NCBI GenBank assembly: GCA_025765615.1
Contig: JAIVFJ010000227.1
Location: 1 to 64,000, forward strand
Direction of reading: 5' to 3'
DNA: 64,000 bases
Origin: Zopfochytrium polystomum
Lineage: Eukaryota > Chytridiomycota > Chytridiomycetes > Chytridiales > Chytridiaceae
The translations under genes and the position numbers were made by a program. The notes below the pieces were generated by a model. That model was not told the origin of the DNA and did no database searches. It was given only the letters and a program-made list of their open reading frames with translations. Shown piece after piece: positions 57,026 to 64,000 of the stretch (positions within the stretch are counted from its first letter, which is position 1; each line of letters starts with the position of its first letter).

Positions 57026-57160
57026 CCTGTCGGATACCATGAACAGAAACCCATGAGCCGACCAGTTTTTTGACCGACCGGGAAGACGTACACGGCAAGC
57101 AATTGCAAAGGCCCGAAAGCCATCGAGTTCGCGCGGACAGTGTGCTGAGCTCGATGGACT
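57026..57160 (-). pseudogene. C-terminal fragment of the F-box gene
   Basis: Minus-strand sequence encodes VYVFPVGQKTGRLMGFCSWY PTGCEP with a stop at the same place as VYALTVGQKTGRLMGFFSWY RTGCGP of the intact gene. Upstream of this the match fades after an insertion of roughly 18 bp. A second A-rich run borders its 3' side (56981-57008), as in the parent copy (54669-54681). Confidence 0.7.
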
Positions 57161-57380
57161 TCGAGCCAGGACTGCGCCGGAGCCAGAAACTGACGCAGAG
57201 CAAAGGATGGGCAAATCCGCTGCTCCGCGGCTCGCCGCGGCGCCGGCGTTCAAGGAAACCAGCAAGGCGGTGGCGGCGGTGGCGGCGGCGGCGGAGCGCC
57301 CAAAGAGGATGCTCGCGCTACGAAACAGAGCCCTCCTGGCCGGAAACGCGGAGCTGGCCGCGCTGATATAGCGGGCGGCT

Positions 57381-59190
57381 TTGGCGTCCCCGTCGGCCGC
57401 GGCTTTCTCGCGAAGCGACGCGCGGCGCCGACCAGCGTTGTACGAAGACGCGGGCGAGCAGGACGACTTTGATAAGACGGTGCGGTTGCTGCTCAGCGGC
57501 GAGACAGATCCCTTCGAGCGAGTGACGGGAGGAATGTTGAGGCGGTGTTGGCGACAAGCCCTTTGGGCGTGGGTTTGGGCAAGGGGGTAGAACGTCCGGG
57601 GTTCACGCTCTGCACCGTGCGGCGCAGCTTGTGCACGAGCGCAGCGTCTGGAAGCTGGCCGTCGCGGTGTGGCGCGGGTCGCCCCACTGGAAACCAGAGT
57701 GGGTGAATGGGGACGAGGCGCATTTGATTGGGATCCTTCGCAACGTGGCCTTTGGGCGAGCGACAAGGAGGTTGGGCAGTACGTGCGGGGCGGGCGTGAG
57801 CACGACGCACTGCCGTCGTGCTTGGACTGCGATGGATCGACACCAGTGCACGTCGCAGTCAAGGCAAACGCGGACCGCAGTATTGTTCAAAAGTTGCTAA
57901 AAGCGCGGCCGGATTGGGTAAACGTTCCCAACCGATGGGGCATGACGCCTTTGGACTACTCCTTGAAAATCAAACGTTCGGCAGTTTAGTTGCAGCCGCA
58001 CGGTGTACCCGCAGCACTGGTGTCAAGAGTTGGAAATGGCATTGTGTTCGTGTTGTCGGAAATTATCTCGTTCATGTGTAGAAGGAAGTGAGAAGAAAAT
58101 GACGTATTGAGTAATTTGCTAAAGCAAATGTTGATTGACGAAAATGCTGGGTACAGCAAAGGCCAAACGGCAGCAAAGTGGTTCTTCAGTATAAATAAGA
58201 GAAGATGGGGAGAGCTACAAGTGAAGAGCCCGGACTGTTCTTCGCCAACAGAGAACTAAGCGTTCCGTTTCTCTTCTTCCATTTGCATCATGTGGGGAAC
58301 ATCAGGAAGTCGCGTTCCCCGTATTCTGTCGGAGAGATGGTGAGGGAGCAGCAAGGGCCAAGGACTCACACTAACCATCGGATCGCGTGATGCACGAAGG
58401 AGGACAAGATACGAGAGGGGGGGATGCGATCGTCGCAGAATCGGTCAGTTCACAAAGATCGACGTTGTCGGTGATGCGGATCGCCGTACGCGCCACCAAC
58501 CCAACCAAACCGTTCAAATCCTTGCGCAGGGCCCCGTTTTGGCGAATGAACCCGTGAAAACAGCCTCGTGCCGCGAAAGCTGCGCAGACGCTCCACCAGA
58601 CCAGTCCGCACCATATCGATGAACTTCCTCCGACGCAACAGCCGACGAACTTGCATGCAGCCGCGGCCGCCGGGCAGCTGTCATTGGTCAAGGCGCTGAC
58701 AAAGGCGGGTGCGGACATTGACGCGGTGGATGAGGACGGGGCGACTGCGTTGGACGTGGCGATTCGCAGTCAAAACATGGAAGTCGTGCTGTGCCAAGCT
58801 CGAATCGGTTGCGACGTTGGTCGGCTGCCTGCCTCCGCAATTGCCGCAAAAGGATGAGTACCTTTGCCTGGCAACGCATTTTGGACTTTTGGACCTTGCC
58901 AAGGCTCTTGTGGACTGTGGGGCTTCCGTTGACGGTATTGAGAGCCCCCCCTCTGAGGACAACACTCTCGGAATCACGCTCGCAGACGCCTTTGAAAAGC
59001 ACGCTGGCCCATCGTCTATCCTCCATCAAGGGGGATTTGGATATTGTCAGACTGCATTAGGACCGTGGAGCGTGCTTGGACATTCAGCATGACGAAGGCG
59101 GAACCCGATTGCATTTCGCGTTCATGGGAGGAAGGGCAGACATCGTGAATACTGAATCAATCAGTGCTGCTAAGAAGTCCTGACACTTTC
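57381..59190 (+). pseudogene. Decayed ankyrin-repeat gene
   Basis: Ankyrin-repeat units can be read in several frames: HALHRAAQLVHERSVWKLAV (about 57603-57665), DGSTPVHVAVKANADRSIVQ (about 57833-57890), WGMTPLDYSLKIK, LHAAAAAGQLSLVKALTKAG and DGATALDVAIRSQNMEV (58651-58790). Later pieces are YLCLATHFGLLDLAKALVDC (58858-58917), GDLDIVRLH then an in-frame TAG, and GGTRLHFAFMGGRADIV (about 59097-59147). The frame changes at least four times and one stop interrupts a repeat, without suitable introns. It is most likely a pseudogene, or two pseudogenes split at about 58000-58600. Confidence 0.6.
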
Positions 59191-59349
59191 AGAGTCCATC
59201 ATCCCACCAGCAGCACAAGCTGACAGAGTGTCAGACCAGATTCCTAGTTTCACCACTTGAAGCAGATCCAGAAGTTAGCAAGTTTACATAAGGACCAGGC
59301 TGTGCAGAAGCCCCCTGCTGCACTCCCTTGTCGAAGACTTTGTGCGAGT

Positions 59350-60123
59350 TCACCACCAAGTGTGAAACTCTGAGCAACCAGTTGCTGCCCACACGTTGTC
59401 CGACGCGTCGCAAATTAGTTCCAGCAACCGGAGCCGCGGGCAGGACTCGGCCATCGCCTCGACCACCGGGCGCGCCGATTCGTCGCCGACGTCGATCTCC
59501 AGCCGTTTCAGCGCTCGCGCAGGCCTGATCAACGCCGCAGCGTGCTCCGCCTCCAGTTGGAACGCCTCCGATGCTTCTACCCGCAACGACTCGACCTGCG
59601 TCCACTACGACGGCGGCGAGGAAGACGGCGGCGGGACCCACGCGTCAAGGTCGAGTAAGGGACTCAGCCCGACAGCGCGGAGCGCCGGCATGCGCCGCAT
59701 GAAGGCGTCCAGATCCGTGGCCGAGTACCCTCCCATCGCCCCGTGGAACGACTCTAGCGACGGGCAAGCGTCCGTAACGGAGTTGAGCGCGAGTGCGCCA
59801 TGGAGACGCGCTCCATTGAGGCTGCGCAGGGTCGGCGCGCGTGCGAGGGCCGCCCGACGCGTCGGCGCGTTGGTGGACCAGGTCGGCGAATCGTAGGTGG
59901 CTGGGTCGCCGCCCAAGTTGAGGACGAGGCGACGCAGAGCGGGAAGCTGCGCGGGGATCGCCGCCGGGCGAAGCGTCGCAAGGTGCTCCGGAAATGCGTC
60001 CAGCTGGAGATCGGCGAGCCTCGCAGGCGGGGCGTCGAAGAATCGCTGCAGGAGGTCTGGGGTTGGGAGCTGGATGCGCGGTCGTCTGGGCGGGGTGCTC
60101 GGCGCAGAGGACATGTCGCGTAG
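59350..60123 (-). pseudogene. LRR-type gene with in-frame stop
   Basis: The upper part (60114-59608) reads PTPDLLQRFFDAPPARLADL, LPALRRLVLNLGGDP and RMPALRAVGLSPLLDLDAWV, an irregular leucine-rich repeat protein. It meets TAG at 59605-59607. In the same frame the lower part continues WTQVESLRVEASEAFQLEAE, RALKRLEIDVGDESARPVVE and CPRLRLLELICDA to 59350. The conserved continuation beyond the stop suggests a recent nonsense mutation, a sequence error, or readthrough. Exons upstream of 60123 may exist (F-box not seen). Confidence 0.55.
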
Positions 60124-61577
60124 GTCGTCGGCCTCAAGGGGGCCGGCCGGTGGCTGTCGTGGCTGCAGCGTCCCTCCATGTATCCAAAGTGAGAAACATC
60201 AATCGTATCGACACGATCGGTTCCCATCGCCCAGCTGCGTGCCCGGCGGCAGCGGCGTTGGCGGCGGCGACTACTTTGGGAAAGTTTCTCAGATGGCTTC
60301 GACGAAGTGCACGCCTCATCATATTGGTGGCAGTGGGACAACGTCGAACTTAAAAAAACTCGTGAGGAAAACTTGCCTCCGATTGAGCACAGTTTCAGGA
60401 GAAGTCCAGGTAGTTAGCCCAAAGGGTAGCCGACAGTCAAGAAAAACTGAAGGAACAGCGTGCAGCAGCCAACATCTTACGACAACAAAAACGCGGCGCG
60501 TTCGAAAAAATGACGAGCCACGGCACAGTACCAAACGCCGACCGGCGCTTCCCCCCCTGATTTCTTCTTCAATTGTAAACCCCACCGATCTACTGTTTGT
60601 TTCTTTTCTTTCTTCAAAGCAAACCTTCTGTGCCATATGTCCGAAGCAGCCGGGTTGGTTACGGAATGGTGGGGCAACTCTCGAGCCTCCAGACGGGGAG
60701 AGGGCGACGGAAGGTGACCTTGATGTGCTCCTGTCATGGTTTCTGGACGAAGGATAGTAATATATGAAGTCCTCTAAGGTGAAATTCAAAGGGGCATCGA
60801 AAAAAAAAAAGCAAAAAGAAAAGGAGGAGAAATGAAAAGAACAGCTTTTCAGTTGCCCTTTCACGTTTGACCTGGTGTTGGCTCTCTGTATTCAGCACCT
60901 CGAAGAACCGTTTCGGCCGCATCGAGAGGACGCATATCGTCCAACAAAGTTTAACTGTTTTAACGACAACCTCCAAATGTTGCTTGCGTTTTGGGCCAGG
61001 GAGTAAGCACGCACTATGGTGGCAAGTAGAAGAAGGAACCTTTTCTTGCAACTTCCTTTTTGCAAAGAAACTCAGGACAAACGCGACGGTGCGGAAGAAT
61101 GAAATTGTTTGCCTTTGATATATTCTGGAGTTGGGACCATTGCCTTCTCTCGAGGCCGTCTGGATCGGTCCGCCCACGGTTGCGGTAAACGGCGGCGGCG
61201 GCGGCGGCGACTTTCTTGCTGCTTTTATTTTCTGTTGGCCATGCCAATCGTCCGTCGCACAGTTTTCGTGGGATGTCCCTGGGACGGTTGGAGACTGGAG
61301 GCGATCACGTCAAGTCACTTACTATTTAATGTGCCATGCCAAGCTCGTCCGACCCATTTTCACTCTTCCCGTGAATCACACGCAGGACACTGGGTTCCAT
61401 TCCCCTACTTTCGCGTGCACCAATTTGTCAACATTTACTCCTCTTCAGAAGGAAACGAGGTACGACATCTTTCTTTGCCATAGAAATTTGCGTCGATTTC
61501 TTTCCCCAGCGGCAAAAAGTCGATGAAAAAGAGGCGCTGAGCCCGAGGACGCCTTCTTCATTTGCATTCTCAAAAGA
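60124..61577. other. Spacer, nothing firmly supported
   Basis: Mixed sequence with open frames on both strands up to about 180 codons but no recognisable domain. It contains an A-run near 60802-60815 and a GGC repeat at about 61190-61208. A first exon of the LRR gene may lie at its left edge. Confidence 0.5.
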
Positions 61578-62217
61578 CTAAAATATGCCCTCCTCCGCGG
61601 TGACGAAGAAATGAAGGTAACCCAAAATGGTGAGGTAGATAAGAATACCTCCGATAAGGGACATGTACATCGCCGGAACAGATATCTGGTATTGAATACG
61701 ATCAGCGTTAGAAGAAGAAAAATAGGAATCTCGAAACAGTCTCACCAGGCTAGCGTGCGCCAAAACGAACGGAATGGCTGCATCAAACAACATTCGTGAG
61801 CGAACAGCGACGAGGAATTGGGTGCACTCACCAAAGCCTGAAACTACGAAAAAACTGGTGACGAAGTAACCGGTCTCCAAAACGCCCCTGATTTGAGACG
61901 GGTGGCTGGTCAGATCTTCGCGGTGAAAAGCAAGGGAAGCTGACCTATTCTCCTCTGAAAAGAAGTCGGAACCACCAGCGACGCGTTTTGCCACCCAGTT
62001 CGGAATCGGAGCAAGCACGTACGTGAGGACGACTAGCAGTGGAAGCCAGTTCCTGAAAGTAAAACCCAGGGAATATTTTAGCGATCGATCGACGGATCTC
62101 GATCGAAGCTAACAGAACCATTCCTTACGAGTAGAGGGCTGACGACAGGATCACTAACAAGATCCCGACGCTTAAGACGAAGGCAAGCGAAACGATGACT
62201 GCCATGGGGTTCCTCAT
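61578..62217 (-). CDS. VPS55: Vacuolar protein sorting-associated protein 55 (Vps55)
   Basis: Four-span endosomal membrane protein (LEPROT/Ob-RGRP family) that acts with Vps68 in late endosome to vacuole traffic. Exons are 62217-62129, 62052-61945, 61887-61832, 61778-61747 and 61685-61578, giving 130 residues with consistent phases. Span 1 reads VIVSLAFVLSVGILLVILSS, then ALYSNWLPLLVVLTYVLAPI and the conserved PNWVAKR. Next come LETGYFVTSFFVVSGFG, AIPFVLAHASL, and the last span MSLIGGILIYLTILGYLHFF. Intron 2 (61944-61888, 57 nt) is in frame and stop-free. Splicing it out restores the normal loop length. The start at 62217 has a second in-frame ATG at 62205. Confidence 0.93.
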
Positions 62218-62931
62218 CCTGGGCCACTCGATGCAGTGCGACAAGGACCACCAGACAAAAAGAGACAGAGAAGCAATGAAAAGTGGACTATCTTATTGCA
62301 AATTAGGCGGAAACCGATCACGGACTTCAGCTTTGGCCACTGCTCGTCGCAGTACAGCCGTCCTTCACTGACTTCGTCGAAGTCCAGTAAGGAACTGTTA
62401 CCAACGGTCCGTGTGACGCAGGTTCCAGTCGGCGGGTCCTGTGTCGGTCTTGTGTGCGTCAAGAACCGGCACTCGTAACGAGAAGGATTACCAGCGAATT
62501 ACCACTTTCTACCAGCGGTTGGTGCTGTGGGTTCCAGTGCTGACCGACTGGAGGTATGAAGCCGACTGACGACTGAGCCAGTGCTCGGCAGTCTGCCTAA
62601 CGCACAAACCTGGCCTATCGCGGTTAGCGTACGTATTTCGCCAGGATCTGGACAGATCCCTGCTCAGCCTTGACGCATGAATTCTGCGGCCGACTTCCTC
62701 GATGTATAAATTCGCTTAGACAAAATTGATCCGTGGCCCGGACCCGCGAAAAGGGGACGTAAGTGTTGGACTAGGCACCACGCCTCCGGGAACGCGTGGC
62801 AGTTGTAATATAGAGCAGCCCCTTGAAGGACTGAAGGCCGTTGATTGAGACCTCGCCGTTCAATCTTGAAGACGGTAAATAAAAACGATTTGGGTGGACC
62901 ATAATGACTTTATTCTGAAAAATCAGTGCTC
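62218..62931. other. Spacer between VPS55 and the complex I subunit
   Basis: About 700 bp without a recognisable gene. Short open frames only. It must contain the VPS55 promoter and the 3' UTR of the next gene. Confidence 0.55.
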
Positions 62932-63472
62932 TTATTTCTTGTTGAGAGCATCTAAAGAAGAGGTAAGCCAATAAATCCTCGAGATATAGGTTCTTTTGCT
63001 TACAGTTTGGTGGCAATGGGTACTCGAACTTTTCGCCACGGGACGCCAGGCGGGCGTGCGCCTCCTCCTTTGCGACAAGCGTCGGGCTGAAACGAGCACG
63101 ATAGTTAGTGGAGACCATTGATTACCCTCAGCTCAAACCTCTTAAACGGAGAGTACGCCAGAAACACGAAGAATACCGTCATACTGCCGTAGTAACCAAT
63201 GTACCATAACGGCTCCCAGAAATGCCAGCCTCCATTCTGTCACGCACACAAGTGCACAAGTGGATGATTTCGTGTTTGGTAATTAGCCGGCCATGCCAAG
63301 AAACGAGAGCCTCGAGCGATCTCACCTTCGGGGTGCCGAGGAGAAGGATCTTTTCGTGGGAACGGTCGTGGTGATCTACCGCGTGCGATGATGCCCGTCG
63401 GATCGGGGTTGCTCCCCTCAGGCCTGTTTTCAGGTGCGTTCGGGCCGATGCGAAGAAGCGTTGCGAGATCAT
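62932..63472 (-). CDS. Probable NADH:ubiquinone oxidoreductase subunit (ESSS/NDUFB11-like)
   Basis: Accessory single-span subunit of complex I in the mitochondrial inner membrane. Exons are 63472-63326, 63236-63139, 63086-63004 and 62951-62932, giving 115 residues with perfect phases. The N terminus MISQRFFASARTHLKTGLRG ATPIRRASSHA is a clear presequence. A His/Asp-rich stretch follows (DHHDRSHEK), then GGWHFWEPLWYIGYYGSM and one membrane span (TVFFVFLAYSP). The tail AKEEAHARLASRGEKFEYPL resembles the (A/R)xEExxRRL end of fungal ESSS subunits. The mitochondrial single-span nature is firm; the exact subunit identity is inferred from layout and the short motifs. Confidence 0.65.
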
Positions 63473-64000
63473 CGCAAGCAGCCAGATCCACTAATACCCA
63501 AAGGAAACTATCGTTGACAAGGTGCGCTGTCACTCAAATGATTGCAAGCAGATTCGAGCTCGATTCAAGTGCAATAATTCTTCAGGGGCCAAATGGGGCC
63601 AAATTTTGAAAGATAAGTGTAATGAGAACTGCAAACAAAGAGAGCCCAGCGACCAAGCGAATCGAGCGGCTTCGGCAGTACCGAGGACACACAAAAAAAA
63701 AACCCCCCCCCCCCCCCCCCCCCCCCCCGAAAGAGACGAGAACCAAGGAACCTTCCCCCTTCAAACACTCAAAGCAATTGAGTTCCACCCAAGGGCACTT
63801 TGGTACGAGCTAGTTCCTCTCAAATCTGTCGACCTCGTCAAAATGCCCGTTTCTTCCCCGACGACACGCACGTCTTGGCGCGCCCAGATACATGTTCCTC
63901 TGCATTCACTGCATGATGGACTGAGGCTGCGTAAAACTTGCGGGGAGGCCAACGACGGGGTCCGACCAGGGCAAAATAAACATGGAGTTCACGGAGAGGG
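63473..64000. other. 3' edge of window, A/C homopolymer
   Basis: A run of A followed by about 25 C (roughly 63694-63728) lies inside otherwise unremarkable sequence. No gene could be supported before the window ends. Confidence 0.6.

Noticed and set aside
57318..57862. Long minus-strand frame antisense to the ankyrin region
   Set aside because: Ankyrin motifs are clear on the plus strand; only the last 40 codons (57160-57026) relate to the F-box gene.

Overview
The window is eukaryotic nuclear DNA. Genes lie on both strands, are tightly packed, and are split by many very short GT-AG introns (about 36 to 140 nt). The gene set is that of an opisthokont with full mitochondria: Sec11 signal peptidase, SART3, frataxin, bL9m, TAF7, a PPR protein, CHMP1/Did2, an i-AAA protease, TMA7, Vps55 and a probable complex I subunit. 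With abundant F-box, LRR and ankyrin genes, GC-rich coding DNA, CT-rich spacers and many microsatellites, this fits an early-diverging, probably zoosporic (chytrid-like) fungus. The lineage is inferred from gene content only.

Layout. 1-3551: 3' part of a CSC1/OSCA-type channel gene whose frame is broken several times. 3631-6230 (-): an unrecognised gene (family member A) and SEC11. 6924-14744: SART3 (-) divergent from frataxin (+), then bL9m (-) divergent from TAF7 (+), with 44 and 64 bp between the start codons. 14956-19826: F-box/LRR-like gene (+), unrecognised basic-tail gene(s) (-), divergent GTPase-like gene (+). 20777-31436 (-): PPR protein, CRAL-TRIO protein with a long disordered tail, CHMP1, and a secreted HExxxE-type protein. 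32987-45084: Cys-rich membrane protein (+), TULIP-like lipid-binding protein (-), YME1-like protease (+), TMA7 (+), family member B (-), BRAT1-like HEAT-repeat gene (+). 46163-51788 (-): two neighbouring low-complexity genes that look paralogous. 51789-54146: microsatellite-rich spacer. 54147-60123: decayed region with an F-box gene, a broken copy and a fragment of it, a ruined ankyrin-repeat gene, and an LRR gene with an internal stop. 61578-63472 (-): VPS55 and a small complex I subunit.

I see no operons, CRISPR arrays, viral genes or recognisable transposons. I found no tRNA or rRNA by eye, but could not run a covariance search. Several genes act in shared compartments: mitochondria (frataxin, bL9m, i-AAA protease, complex I subunit, probably the PPR protein), ER and endosomes (Sec11, CHMP1, Vps55) and nuclear RNA processes (SART3, TAF7, BRAT1-like). 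Their adjacency looks like ordinary eukaryotic gene order rather than a functional cluster. Exon borders were worked out by hand from reading frame, splice signals and family conservation. Where they could not be fixed, this is stated.

The most novel items are the A/B family, which has an identical Cys spacing and a shared C-terminal signature, and the paired low-complexity genes. Others are the BRAT1-like gene ending in MDCYDC, repeated 36-40 nt introns, a GC-AG intron in frataxin and a near-perfect long hairpin at 45275-45317.
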